NCBI GenBank assembly: GCA_018466975.1
Contig: CM031555.1
Span: 248,001-312,000 of the forward strand
Source of the DNA: Sparassis latifolia
Lineage: Eukaryota > Basidiomycota > Agaricomycetes > Polyporales > Sparassidaceae
Direction: 5' to 3'
DNA length: 64,000 bases
Shown here: positions 50,009-61,854 of the stretch, piece after piece
Layout of the letters: every line of letters starts with the position of its first letter
Position numbering within the stretch: position 1 is the stretch's first letter
Notes under the pieces: generated by a model
Seen by the model: the letters and a program-made list of their open reading frames with translations, nothing else
Told to the model about the DNA's origin: nothing
The model's database searches: none
Position numbers and translations under genes: made by a program

Positions 50009-51154
50009 TCACCGGACCTTCATCGCAGCAGGCCTGTGTGTAGCGTCGACGGAGCTCGTGGTCGTACTCGCGCTGTGGTCGGGGCAGTCAGCAACGACTT
50101 TACCTGCCAGGGTCGTGGATGTAGGGGTCGATATAATCTGTCGCCAGATCCCACTGCTGATCTCCTCCTCCCAGACGCTGCCCTCCTCCTTCGACTCGAA
50201 CGGCTTCTGGCTTCCCTCCACCTGCACTTGGGACGCGGAAACGTCGACAGCCAATGCCGGCGACGCCTGCTCGGGCATTGGAGGCTTTTCTTCGGACGCC
50301 GGAGACTTATTGTCGGACACTGGCGATTTTTCCTCGGACGCCGGAGATTTTTCTTCAGACGCTGACAACTTTTCTTCAGACGCTGGCGACTGTTCTTCGG
50401 ACACTGGCGATTTCTGCTGCTTGAGGGCCACGCGGCGCCAGAAGCTCCGCCCCGCACCCTTGACAAGCTTCCCGATGGACGCGAAAGCATCCTCCGCGCC
50501 GAACGGGTCCTCCTCAATGTCCGTGTGCCGATGGCGGTGCCGCTGCCGAAGGGCGCCTTGCTCAGGATCTTCAACAATCTGAACCTCGTCGGACCAGGCG
50601 GGCATGGATACGTCGTCTGGGTTGATGCCCTGCTCACGGAGGAGGCGGCGGTGCCGCAGGATGCGCGAGCGCGCGGCGACGCCGAGCGCGATAGTGGACT
50701 GCCGGCGGCGCGGCTCGATCATCGGAAGCGGGGCGAAGGCGACTGTGCCGTGCACTGGGAAGATGAGTGATGAGGAGGTGCGCAGGATGGAGGGGACGCT
50801 CGGACTGGAGCTGGGGAGGGAAGAGGATGAAGAGGTGACGAGATCGGTGGAGACGCTTGGGGTGTCTAGAGAGTTTGAGGCGGATGTGGACGTGGAGAAG
50901 GATGATCGTGAGGACTCCAGGCTCTGTGAGGGATCTTCTGAGATTGGCGATTCGGATTGCAGACCTGTTGGGGATTTAAAGGTCTCTTCAGACGATACAG
51001 ATTCCGCCGACTGGACATCTTCGGTTTCTACGGAAGGCAGATCTCCCAGCGGATAGACGATGGATATAGAAGGAGGTTCTTCTGAAACCCACGTCTCGCG
51101 GACATAGTTATCAGGGAGCAGAACCTTTGCCGCCGCGGATGGCATCTCAGACAT
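50009..51154 (-). CDS. Ser/Glu-rich protein with an eight-residue repeat
   Basis: An uninterrupted 381-codon frame from ATG 51154 (MSEMPSAAAKVLLPDNYVRE). It has a Ser-rich first half (SSRSSFSTSTSASNSLDTPS), then a conserved-looking central part (VPSILRTSSSLIFPVHGTVA, FAPLPMIEPRRRQSTIALGV, AARSRILRHRRLLREQGIN) and FGAEDAFASIGKLVKGAGRS. After that comes a run of about seven units of the form KSPASEEK/ESPVSEEQ (roughly residues 255-310) and an acidic C-terminus. No enzyme motif or membrane segment is visible. The basic central block with acidic Ser repeats suggests a phosphorylated regulatory or scaffold protein, but no function is assigned. Confidence 0.7.
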   Translation of the reverse strand: MSEMPSAAAKVLLPDNYVRETWVSEEPPSISIVYPLGDLPSVETEDVQSAESVSSEETFKSPTGLQSESPISEDPSQSLESSRSSFSTSTSASNSLDTPSVSTDLVTSSSSSLPSSSPSVPSILRTSSSLIFPVHGTVAFAPLPMIEPRRRQSTIALGVAARSRILRHRRLLREQGINPDDVSMPAWSDEVQIVEDPEQGALRQRHRHRHTDIEEDPFGAEDAFASIGKLVKGAGRSFWRRVALKQQKSPVSEEQSPASEEKLSASEEKSPASEEKSPVSDNKSPASEEKPPMPEQASPALAVDVSASQVQVEGSQKPFESKEEGSVWEEEISSGIWRQIISTPTSTTLAGKVVADCPDHSASTTTSSVDATHRPAAMKVR

Positions 51155-52136
51155 GGATGGTATTGACTGTGATGAAGAAGCTATTTAGGACGAATCGACG
51201 AGCAAAGTGCGATCCTGCTGATGGAATGAGATGGTGTAAGGCTGATGATACCAGAAGACATACTTACTGTCTATACACTGTCTATACACCACGCTACTCT
51301 TAACGATCTTCAATTTACGAGGGCTGTCAACGCAAAACAGATGACGTCGGTCGATACGTTGCCGTCAAGGAGAGCAGAGTTGCGAAGATCTGCTTCTCTG
51401 CAGGCGGTGCTTGGCCAAGATACAAGAAGTTGCCTTGGACAGAGACTACAGGGCATATATACCCTGAGTAACAGATCAATCCATGGTTTTCGGAGCACCG
51501 AATGGGCACATGACGGAAGGTGAATACTGTGACACTTACTTGAAGGTGTTACTGTGTGTCCTTTCGGCGCGTCCGAGATATCTGAATTATAAACAGCGTA
51601 TCGCACCAACTGCAGTTGTGCACCCCGTAATTATGTTTCGCCGGAAGATGCCAGCTTGGAGGTGGAATAATTGTCGTGGCGGGTCAGCGAAACACCAGTG
51701 TCGCAGAATGTAGCACAGATGAAGGGGGGGTTACAACTTCGGGTTGTTAGTGATAATAATGAAAAGAGCGTGAACGTTGGCAACACTGGCAGCCAACTAC
51801 AGGAAGGAAAGCGACCGACGATTGTCGGAGGCGAGAGCACGCCGGATGGCACTTTGCCAGAAAAGGTACTCGAAAAATAGCCGACGTTTCGAGGTAATAA
51901 AGCCTTACATACAACATGCACTGTCCTATGAATCTTGTATGACTCACCATAGTCAATATTTGTGCTCTCACATCCCTCAAGCCAAAATAGCGACCCGACT
52001 TGCTGTGAAACCAAATTGCTAGGACCTGAAAACATATCCCGAGGTTCCAAGGGACGAGGTGCGGCTACTGTCCAGCTAGACCGACGTGTCCTAACTGGCG
52101 AATCGTCGTAATATCATTGTACAAGAATATTCAAGC
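51155..52136. other. Intergenic between divergent genes
   Basis: About 1 kb between the divergent starts of the Ser/Glu-rich gene and IML1. A 139-codon minus frame (51631-52050) has no recognisable motif and was not accepted. Promoters of both genes must lie here. Confidence 0.5.
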
Positions 52137-55100
52137 ATGTCTGTCTCGCGCTCCGAGTCGCAGACTTCGCAATCTGGCGGTCGTAGAAGGTCCAATACCG
52201 CCCAGTCTATCTACAAGAGCACGCCAACGTCGGTGACTCCTCTTAGGTTTGGCGACTCCAAAACCCTGACCATATGGGTGCATGATCCCAAAGAGTCACT
52301 AAATGCAATTCTAAACCAGTCGTGCTGGCCAGGTGTAGCAGAAGGCGACATGATCAAACTGTCCGCTAACCCCGCTGAAGGCGCGTCGGGCTACCTCTTC
52401 ATCGTACAGAAGGACGAGGGTATGGTCAAGCACCAACTACAGGTACGACTGTACCAAGCACTGCCGCGTCTTGTTTGGAATGACGAGTAATTAGTGTTGC
52501 ACCAGGTGTCTGTACCAAGACCCGTCGCGGAGAAATTTGGCTTGAGGAACTATGGCGAGGTGACGCTTACGAAAGTATGACGGATGGTATTTGCTTGTGT
52601 CAACATGCTCACGGATACTTTCAGATAGACAAGGAGAAATGCTGCGCGGAGTATATTGAGCTGACGTTTCAGGACCAGTATCTAGGACGCAACGAAATGT
52701 GGCGACTGAGCTCTCATCTTGCAGGCCAGTGTGTATACTTGGAACAGGATATCTCGTTCATCGGGGTCATTGCCGCGAAAGTGCACGGAATCTATGCAGA
52801 CGGGAAGCAGGTGAGGAGGATACGCTACTTGTGGGCATTCCACTGACAGGAACGACGGTCAGGTCTCCGCGGCGTACGTGACGTCATCCACGAAAGCCAT
52901 CTATCGTTCTCTATCCGCGAAGGTCACCATCTTCATCCAAGTGTGCCAAGAGCTATGGGAATTCGCAGGCGACGGCGAGCGCTACAATGAGAAGATTGCG
53001 CATTCCTTCCTCCCAGCGCTGTTCGCAAAGTGGCGCGAGGCGGGGACCAACCACATCGTGACTATCGTGCTAATCTCGCGTGTGTTCTACGACCGTTCGG
53101 AGATTGACTACGCTGCCGGACCACTGAGGCAGGATGATGAGGGCAGGTGGTACAAGGACTTCTTCAAAGTCATTACCGATCTGGAGGTACTATATGACTG
53201 GAAACCGACGCTGGTGGGCCTAAAGGATTCGTTCTGGGCGTTTCAGCGTGATATCCTACTGGCACACCACTACCACCGTGCGTCGCCGTCGGAGCTGCCC
53301 GATCAAGTGCGCCTAGTGGGCCATCTCTCGTTCGCCCACGATGGGCCCATTCTCGAGGCAATCAATCTAGGACTCAATCCGACGGAAACGCACTATGTCG
53401 ACCGTTCGCTGTCACTTACCGGTTCGTCCACGATACTCATTACGCCTGGGACTGGCTATTACCGCGTCTCGAAACGACTTCTTCGTCTTACGACGACTCG
53501 GATGCTGGATCAAGGTTTCGCACTGCACCTGGTGTCGCTTTCAAAGGCCCCTCTGCACCAAAGCCCTATCTTCTGCTTTAAAGGGACGGAGCCCGACGGG
53601 AGAATGGACACCAGCGGAAAGGTCTTCTTCGCGGACGTTTGACCCGCTGTGGGGTGGCGATGATGGTTCGAGCGAGATGTCTGATCGCGACAAGGCCACG
53701 TTCTGGTGGGAGCCGTTCTGGATGACGGTGTCCTTCTGGGACAGACAGATGGATCATCCCTTCAGGGAGGACAGGTACACACCTCGATTTGTCTTGTCTC
53801 AGCTCGTACTAAACAAACTTCGTTCCAAGGTTCATTGCCCGGGCGAAGATGCACGAGATAGAAATGCTCGGTCTGCTAGACCACGACGTTCTATCCAGCA
53901 TTGAGATCCCATTCTTGCCCAGGTCGACGCGCATTCCTACTGATTCGCGCAAGACCGACATGATCTCCCAGGAAGAAGCAGATCAATTCGATATCGATGT
54001 CTTCGCTCCTCCTCAAAATCTTGCGTCTTTCCCGACCAGTCGCAATTCGTTGGCCTCAGTTGCCAGCACTGCAAGCACCAATGCGTCTCTTCGCGTAGGC
54101 GAGGGCTCAAAGAGGTCGTCACTGCAGAGAATATCTGAAGTCTCTAGAATAGGCCTCAGCGAGGAAAGTCCGCGAGGCGCTCCGCTGAACCTGCCTCATG
54201 ATGGGCTACCATCTGACCTTGAAAACAAGTTCTTGACCGCCCCGATGGGGGCGTTGAGTACTTCGCCTTCGCAGTCTTCCATCCGTTCCGCCCGATCTGC
54301 AAGATCTCACAGAAGTACGGCTTCCGCGAGTTCATCGAAGACTGCGCATTCGCGTCAAACGGCGCAGAAGCCTGCCAAGTCAAAATTCACTTCGTCGTGG
54401 CTCTTTAGCCCTTTCAGGAGTGGGTTGAGCCAGCCGCAGACATCTGCGGTATCCGCGTCTGCAATCAGTAGCCCAACGAGTCCTGAGCATACTACCTCCG
54501 CTCAAACGAGTTCTACGGCACCTACTACGGTACCAATGTCCAAGGCCCGGTCGCCGCAACCTATGATGATCAGACCCCTTCCCGTGAGTCGCTCACCAGA
54601 GAAGAGTACAGTTGAGGAAGAACCTCTACTGTCTCACCGCAGTTCTCTGGCTCGTTACTCTCCGATCAACACCCCACCTCGAGATGATTCGCTAGGGAAA
54701 CGGTGGAGTACGATCGTGAATAGCTCAATGACTGCTTCTCTCTTTCCATCGTCTCCTGGATTCAGAATTAACCCATGCAAACCGCTCCCATCGATTTCGT
54801 ACTCTCAGTCTTCTTTGGCCAGGCGTTGGCAGCATATGTTTCCGCAGCCACTTTTGAAGCACCACATCAAGTGGAAGGGTATGGTTACGCCCGGGTGTCT
54901 TCCTCTGACTATTGAGCATTTCCCAACGACATCGGAGCTGGAGACGTCGTATGATGTATTTTCCTATGACTTCGTTGTTGACCCTCCCGAGATGCGCTCA
55001 TTTCTCGTCAAACCACCAAATGCCAATGAAGGCCTAGACGAACTTCGGCGCGCCTGGGCACTGGTAGTCATGCGAGGTATGGTAGCTCTGCGGCTGGCGC

Positions 55101-57142
55101 AAGGCTTCCAGTTCGTGTTGCATCCATCTAGGAGGGAAAATAAGACAGATGTTGTCAACGTACTTCGCCGTAGCACGTCGTACGCCACGGAAGACGAGAT
55201 GAACCCGAAACCAACCGGCGCTGCACAGGTGCTCATATCCACACACGATCACGCACAAGTGCTCAGCTCCACGCGCGATCCAGTGTATCTCAGCATGAGC
55301 AGCGAAATTCACCGCATTGCGTACAGCGGTGATTCGATACAAGTGCGCCGTTACGTCCGTAGGATGCCCAGGGCACACCCATTTAAATACCAGTGCCTCA
55401 TATGGCCGAAGCTCGGCGTTGGCTACACTGAGCTGTCAACTTCGTTCTCGTCGCACGGTTTGGAGAACTACGGTTGGAATCGGTGAGCACATTTGGTGAG
55501 ACTTTCTAGCCTTTTTAGGCTGATACTTGAAAGGCTCGACATGCTTGTTGCAGGATACGAGAATCAGTTCAGCGAATCTCTCCGCTATTGGCGCACCCGT
55601 TTCGTTGTCATACCGACGGATGAGACTCAGTTTAATAATGTGGGTCCAATGGGAGAGAAGATGAATGACGAAGAGGTTCGCCTGCTTGGCATAGACAAGT
55701 TGGCAGAGATGTTCTCCAAAGCGCGATGGCAACCACGCGAAGACCGCGGAAAGTCGATTCCTCCAGTGCGATTCCTCCCGACGGATTTGGGTCCTTCATC
55801 ATGTGTTCTTGACGAGAATCTCACTGCACAGCTCGACGAGATACATGCTGCCGGGCCGTTGCGGAAGAAGATGAAGAGCGAAAGGGAAATCAGCACAATG
55901 TCCCTGTCAGCGATTGCCAAAGCGATGCGAGAGGAAGATGGTGTCCCCATCAAGGACTACAGATGGCACGAGAACAAATACGCCAACTCATTTGTTGGTT
56001 CCGACTTTGTCTCATGGTTGGTGCGTGAGTTCCGTGATGTTTCCACACGGGAGCAAGGTACAGAGTGGGGAGCCAGGCTGCAAGAGCAGGGCTTGTTTGA
56101 TCATTGCAGAGGCACACACGGCTTCTTAGACGGGTGAGTAATGATAACTTACGTAGGATGCAGGCTGATACAACTTACTCACAGTCATTACTTTTACACC
56201 TTGAGGGGAGAGTATATCGTTCCCATGACGCCACGAGGCGGTTGGTTCCGTTCCGCTCGTCATGTATCGGGAGAAGAGTCAAAGACACAATCGGGGCTAA
56301 ACTCCCCCAGCGCTGCAAAGCCATCACCGTTCTCTGGCAGAAGAACGAAGAAACGGCTTATCATGAGTCAAAGTATGGTCATAGATATTGATCCTAACAA
56401 GGTACTGGCTCTGAACTTCATCTTGAACACCATACTTATCGTGCTCGGAACTGCACAGCGGAGTGATCAAGCAGAGTCAGTCATCCTGCATCACGACATC
56501 ATTCACAATCCTGCAACGTGTTTTCACTTCGAGCTACAATGGATTGGTACAACTGCAAGGTGCATTGACGACATTCTCCGCCAATGGGGCCGGACGATCG
56601 AGCGCTATGGCCTTAAACTGGTTGAAGCCTACGTGACCCAGATTAGCGACATCAGGGAATGCAATCCGTTCCAATCTTGCTTTCCAGTTCCTCTTGCTTT
56701 GCCACCGCCCACGCTTCCCGATCTGGACAAGCGTGTCGCTGAAGGAGTCCAGACGAAGCACTACTTCGAGTACGCTCTACTCCGCAAGTGTGGATTTGTG
56801 CTAGATATCGAGGCAGCAGACCTATACCCCGATCAGGTGGATGTTGTCTATTCCTATCGCCGCTCGCCGTTCAGGTACTCGCAATGGGTTCATCACTCAG
56901 GTGTTGCATTCGTGCAAGTCTTGGGAGGCTGTGAAGGATTTTTGTTCTTGACAAATCGGCTCATGGCTGCGGGTAGGATTGGAACAACACTGAAGTATCA
57001 AAGGCCTGCGGCCGCTGCCGAAGATATCCGGATCATGCTGCAGAAAACGTGCGAGGACAAGAACGAGCTTGCCCGGTTTTATGATGAAGAGTTGGCTCGA
57101 TTAAGTCGTGTTCCTGAAGAACCTCCACCCCTCCGCATATAA
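52137..57142 (+). CDS. IML1: IML1/DEPDC5, SEACIT (GATOR1) subunit, with a frameshift
   Basis: IML1 is the GAP-bearing subunit of the vacuolar complex that shuts off TORC1 when amino acids are scarce. Exons begin 52137-52442, 52506-52574, 52625-52810 and 52863 onwards. Hallmarks are LTIWVHDPKESLNAILNQ, GLRNYGEVTLTK, IELTFQDQYLGRNEMWRLS, TIFIQVCQELWEFAGDGERY, FLPALFAKWREAGTNHIVTI, GYYRVSKRLLRLTTTRMLDQ, FDPLWGGDDG, ATFWWEPFWMTVSFWDRQMD, a Ser-rich linker, SLARRWQHMFPQPLLKHHIK, a DEP domain (YANSFVGSDFVSWLVREFRD) and FHFELQWIGTTARCIDDILR. The stop is TAA just before 57142. Between PIFCFKGTEPDG (frame stops at 53640-53642) and RTFDPLWGG the frame moves by +1 with no possible intron. The later frame change at 53775-53830 is explained by an intron. 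So the gene carries an indel, or the sequence does. Confidence 0.9.
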
Positions 57143-57822
57143 TGTACTTGCGCTGGTGCATTTTCCTGCACAGATTGCACTTGCTCTCCCCGCGTATGCG
57201 GAAGTTCCCGACGATTGATGTCTTCCCTCTTTTGTCCCTCTTCGCACCCACACTTCTCCTACTTTTCTGGGCATCGGATCACAAGGCTCGATCCTTCTCT
57301 CTCTGCTTTCTCCCCATGGCGTACCTGCGAAGGTGCCTCACGAAAGAGGCCTTGATTAGATGTGGGGACGGCTTCCGCGAAGTCGGCCAACGAAACCCGT
57401 TGGCCTTTCGGGAGATTGAAGTATGGACTGCAGGGTCCCTAACGAGCCTGATGTTGCAAGCTGATCTGTATCTTATGGCATCTACCGTTGTTTTTCCATC
57501 CGGATACTGCCAAATTATATCGGCAAATGGACAAAGTCAATGACATTTCTGGTATGGTCTCTCGAGTTTGTCATGGCTTACGAGAACTTACGGTCGAAAC
57601 CACTCCGTATGATCAGTTGTAGGTTGCTTCGCCTTTTTACTCGAGCTCGGCTCACCTCCTTGTCTCGGTTCCGAGACTTGATAAGCAATTTCCAGGATCC
57701 AGCTTATCATGCCGGTATCTGTTGACCGAAACTATCATCGCTATAGTCCGTCATATATGTCTGCTATCCGTGACTGCTACATCTCAGACTTAAGGCGCAC
57801 AGGCAGACTTCTCCGATGAAAA
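57143..57822. other. Intergenic, no gene supported
   Basis: 680 bp between IML1 and the F-box gene. A 133-codon frame at 57142-57543 begins at the IML1 stop, has a Leu/Phe-rich start and shows no known motif. It was not accepted as a gene. Confidence 0.5.
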
Positions 57823-59257
57823 ATGCCCGCAGCCACCGAGGAACCAGTTTTGCAATCGTCCAAGATTCTTGATCTACCTCACGACGTTCTCCTTGACATT
57901 ATCGCCCATCTATCTGGCGCTGATATTGTTCGCCTCTTTAGCACTTCCCGGATCCTTCAAGCAGTGACAGAAGAGGAATCAATTTGGAGGCATCTATGCG
58001 CTCGCTATGGGCTGCACGATGTTATACATTTTGGCGGCCATTCATTCTACAGAGTGTATACGGGGCTGTTACACACCTATGGCCCCATAATGGGTCTTTG
58101 GGCGAGCGACGCGCCTTATACAGGGATTATCCTCCAATTTCGTCTAGATCGCGGGAGTGAAACCCGACAAGGAGGTATTGTCGGGGAGATGTGGAAGTTC
58201 CGTGCTCTCGAGCCTGAGGAGCCGGAGTCACCAGAAGTACCGGAATTTCCGACATTCATTCGTGTCCTCAGGATTGGCTTCGACGCCCAGACAGCGTTGC
58301 CATTTGCAACCGTCCAACGTAGTCCTTTGCTGCGAAGTAGCGCCCAAGTATTCTGCTGTTCTGGCTGGAGTGCAGACCAGATAGGTGTTGAACGCTCGGA
58401 CATGGGAACTATCGCTGTGGTTTTGGGGACGAGGCAAGGAGTATTTCTGCATACTCGTGTTGGCCAATTTCCACACCCGGACTTCCCTAGTTCCAACGCC
58501 GACATATGGCGTGATGGACATCATCGTTTCCCCCGCATACCACCGATACCTCAGCAGGACTTGGATCAGACTGCGACTATCGCCCAAATTCCTCGTCCAC
58601 GCGTCCCTATCATTTTCACAGTGCCAACGGACGAAGTCAAGCCTGCTGCTATCACAGTAGACTGTCCCTACAGGTGCATTTCTGCCAACTGGCCATTCCT
58701 TGGTTTCACCAATCTCATCCCATTCGCGCCACGTTTTTATCCTTTGCGCGACGAACGTAAGAAAGGCATTCACCCGTGTTCGGAATTATGGATTCCGCAG
58801 TCTTTGACTGGTCTTTGGTTCGGTACTTATGGACCTCATGGCACCGAGTGCGTATATGTTCACTGGGATGACATTGAGCGGTCCTTATCTGCGTGGAAGA
58901 TCACTGGAGATGAGAATGTGCCTCGAGGAGCACTGACGTGGACTTTCGCCATGGGTCGTCCGTATCGCGTGCCCGCCTTGCAACGCGAGGTGTGCGTGCA
59001 ATCGTTTGGCGACCTAGAGAAATGCAGGGTTTATTCTGGTACAGGTACGATCAGTGCTCGCGGATATATGTAAGTCTCATTCTGCTTACCCGAGTTGACT
59101 CTGCGTTAATGTGCACTGCAGGCCATATCAGCAGGTGCCGTGCTTCTTGCTGTTGGGCATCGTGGGCCCAGATGAGCTGCGAATCTTTTGGATGGAATCT
59201 GAAGACGAAGAGCTGTCCACCTATGTCCGCTATAAAGGCTCGGGATCTCCAGAATGA
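57823..59257 (+). CDS. F-box protein
   Basis: An F-box adaptor of the SCF ubiquitin ligase type. Exon 1 (57823-59069) and exon 2 (59122-59257) are joined by a 52-nt intron (GTAAGT to GCAG), restoring GYMPYQQVPCFLLLGIVGPD and ELRIFWMESEDEELSTYVRY before the TGA at 59255. Total is about 460 residues. The F-box is near the start: ILDLPHDVLLDIIAHLSGAD and IVRLFSTSRILQAVTEEESI then WRHLCARYGL (about residues 14-62). The rest is a beta-rich region with many Trp, Gly and Pro (GPIMGLWASDAPYTGIILQF, WFGTYGPHGTECVYVHWDD) that probably binds a substrate or ligand. From memory this layout is frequent in mushroom genomes. It converges with the F-box/LRR gene at 59720. Confidence 0.85.
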
Positions 59258-59719
59258 AGCGTAATTACAACAGCCCTTTTGTCAGACACTACACGGTGAA
59301 ATTCCTAGTCCCGTGGCAGTTGTATTTTTCCCTTACTTTCATCGATGCTGCACATTTACGGCAGAGCTGAAGATTACTCCTTGCTATCGCGACTTATTTG
59401 TCTGCTATAGATACTTGAAATTACGCTGTTCCGAGAGTTTTCGATTCTCCAACCCCAGATTGAAGTAGGCCCGACGTGATGATCGGAATGAACCATCAAT
59501 TGCTGAATCAAGACCTCCACGTTGCTCACTTGACTGAAACACTACCTTAACAACATCCTGTTAAGTTCCCATATGGAGTGCGTAGTCATACATATATACC
59601 ATTGTCCTCCCGGTAGGGGCGTGAAGTGTGCTGGTCTACATGACATGATATAGAAGATCAAGGTGGGATCCGAAGTTACCAGGTCCAAATATTATGCGCA
59701 CAAACTGCACTCGATTGCT
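59258..59719. other. Intergenic between convergent F-box genes
   Basis: 462 bp of 3' flanks. No coding or RNA feature is supported here. Confidence 0.5.
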
Positions 59720-61261
59720 TTATCCCCTCCATGGCATCGGCGTACAAGTCACCAAACGGGTGGGAGAGTCCCTCTGAGCATACGACCAATAGAATCGACA
59801 AGGAGTTTGGTCAACTTGGGGAAAGCGTACGACGGGATGCAACTGCAACTCTTCAAGGGTGAGGCAAGAGGTGGACAGATTCAAGATGTCGTCATCATTG
59901 AAAACGAGGGACCATCGGGAGAAGTCGATATCTAGGCATCGCAGATGTGGAAAAGCCGCAAGGTATGTCAAAGGAAGCTTCCGTGATGATTCGTTTCGAA
60001 CGACGCGAGAATTACTAGGTCCACCCGAAACGCGCAAGATTTGCAGGGTATCGGCGAACTGCCTACAGATGATGGCGCACATGCGTCGCCAGTCATCGTG
60101 TGAGAGACGTTCATCGGAAATAATGAGTGTAAGCTGGCAGAGAGGGCTGGTGGCAAATCCGAGGAATGCGCTGATAGACAAGCTGTCGCCGTTAAGGCGC
60201 AGGCTGCTAAGCTGTGTAAATTTTCCTCGGAATAAGTGAATATATGTCGGACCCGGCCTGAACTGGCTTTCAAATGAACGTCGCGCAATGGGTGCGTAGT
60301 TATCCTCCAATATTTGCCTCCGAGAGATATGGGGCACATCAAGTTTTAGACGGTGTAATCTCGGAAGGAACGAGAGCCACTCCAAAAGGTCCTCGGAAAG
60401 TGGTCCGAAGCTATGTAAGGAGAACCGCTCCCATGTCACTATTCGCGATGACACGTCTCTGAGACCTAAGGGAGACTCGTGACATCTGATTTTAATGGAG
60501 GAAAGGCATTTATGCGCTGCCATCGTGACCAGATAATCGGATATCTCGCCGGAATGCACACCGCCGTCATCCAGTGTCATACTCTGCAGCTCTGGACCCA
60601 AAAAATGGGAACAACCTGCGAGTCCTTCGGTAGTAGCACATGTCCAGACAAGCGATGTGAGGTGAGGGAGAATGTATGATGTCGGCCAATTCGCTTGTAT
60701 CGTAGGGAAGATTGGGGCACGTCGACCGAAGCGGAACTCATCGAATGACATCCCACGAACGAACTTTCCGTACACTAGAATACGTGTCCAATCCTTCGGC
60801 TTGGGCGCCCTCACCTGGAAGGCCTGTAAGCAGGATAAACCGGACACTATAACATAGCATATGACATTCACCAGGCCAATCTGATCAACGTCTCGTTTCA
60901 GAAGACGGGGAGGGAATAGTAACAGGAGGGGCACAAATGAATCTAATTCGCGCCAGAGAAGTGCTAGTGCGGGCTCCTTCAGTTCCTTGGATACACATGC
61001 GAGACGAGATAGAGTACGGCGTCCCGAGGGATCAGCCAGGACTGCCTCGAGAATCGTCTCGGACACATCGGGGTTGAGGAAGAGAGCGAGCAGTGGTGAA
61101 GAGTCTGCAGGTGAGAGTGAGCGACGAGCCAGGCGCAGCAGTGATGAAGAGACGAGTCCACGAAAGGTGCGATTAGGGAGGAAATGTCTGAAGGTGTCCA
61201 TGGAAGGAACTTGTGGTGCTGCATGCTTATCAGAAGTTTGGTGGCTGAACATGCACTGCAT
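59720..61261 (-). CDS. F-box/LRR protein, intact relative of the cassette pseudogenes
   Basis: An open frame of 513 codons from ATG 61261; MDTFRHFLPN at 61201 is an alternative start. The F-box-like part is NPDVSETILEAVLADPSGRR, TLSRLACVSKELKEPALALL and WRELDSFVPLLLLFP. Leucine-rich repeats follow: SYILPHLTSLVWTCATTEGL, CLSSIKIRCHESPLGL, WLSFLPRLHRLKLDVPHISR, FTQLSSLRLNGDSLSISAFL, HDDWRRMCAIICRQFADTLQ and LPLTYLAAFPHLRCLDIDFS. Bases 60871-60824 are very probably a 48-nt intron (GTGAAT to TACAG) that happens to be in frame and free of stops. Removing it gives 497 residues and aligns with the pseudogene in cassette D, which has a non-frame intron at the same place. SCF substrate receptors of this kind are large, fast-evolving families in Agaricomycetes. 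Confidence 0.85.
   Translation of the reverse strand: MQCMFSHQTSDKHAAPQVPSMDTFRHFLPNRTFRGLVSSSLLRLARRSLSPADSSPLLALFLNPDVSETILEAVLADPSGRRTLSRLACVSKELKEPALALLWRELDSFVPLLLLFPPRLLKRDVDQIGLVNVICYVIVSGLSCLQAFQVRAPKPKDWTRILVYGKFVRGMSFDEFRFGRRAPIFPTIQANWPTSYILPHLTSLVWTCATTEGLAGCSHFLGPELQSMTLDDGGVHSGEISDYLVTMAAHKCLSSIKIRCHESPLGLRDVSSRIVTWERFSLHSFGPLSEDLLEWLSFLPRLHRLKLDVPHISRRQILEDNYAPIARRSFESQFRPGPTYIHLFRGKFTQLSSLRLNGDSLSISAFLGFATSPLCQLTLIISDERLSHDDWRRMCAIICRQFADTLQILRVSGGPSNSRVVRNESSRKLPLTYLAAFPHLRCLDIDFSRWSLVFNDDDILNLSTSCLTLEELQLHPVVRFPQVDQTPCRFYWSYAQRDSPTRLVTCTPMPWRG
60824..60871 (-). other. In-frame 48-nt intron of the F-box/LRR gene
   Basis: Minus strand GTGAATGTC...CTTACAG, length divisible by three and without stop codons. 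The homologous pseudogene copies have GTAAGC...TCAG at the same point of the protein. Retention would add 16 hydrophobic residues (VNVICYVIVSGLSCLQ). Confidence 0.7.
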
Positions 61262-61854
61262 AATTCGTGACAGGGCGCCAGTATCCTATGTGATTCAGGA
61301 CAACGTCAATACACTCTTCGATACATGCAGGAGAGGTTGAACTATAGTCGACGTTTTGCCGTCACAGACTGGTATTTGGCGTCAGCTTCAATTGCTACCA
61401 CAACTGAGGAGTAGAAATGGCTCTCAGCGACATATAAGTTCAAGTTGTTGCTGCTACTTACCCGAAGTCTTATGACGGTGGAAATTACCACATGCTCGAG
61501 AGGCACCGCACGCAATTGAGTCAAGACTCAAGAGCAAACTAATAGGAAACCACTCACCGCATCGGTCTCGGCGGGTAGATATCACACTGAATGGTGTTTG
61601 GTACAGCGCTCGCCTACGTTTCTAGGTGGCCTTTATATACACTCGGAAAAGTGCTGCGAGAAATACAAATGATCGTATCTTAACTTAATACTAGATGTCC
61701 CTAGTGAGATGGCTGTCGAAAGCACTTGCAAATAAGTGCATTAACGATGTAAACGAGGCGAATAGACGTGATGGATACAAGACATAACGCAACCAGATGA
61801 GCAGGAAATAATAGCAAATAGTGACGATGATATGCCAACAACATATAAGGAGCA
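61262..61854. other. Intergenic, no gene supported
   Basis: About 590 bp between the F-box/LRR start and the flippase stop, both on the minus strand. Only short frames are present. Confidence 0.5.

Noticed and set aside
53775..53830. Second frame change in IML1 as another frameshift
   Set aside because: A GTACAC...CCAAG intron joins FREDR to FIARAKMHEIEML in the correct phase, so this one is normal splicing.
57142..57543. 133-codon frame after IML1
   Set aside because: It starts at the IML1 stop codon, has no family resemblance, and has the composition of 3' flank.
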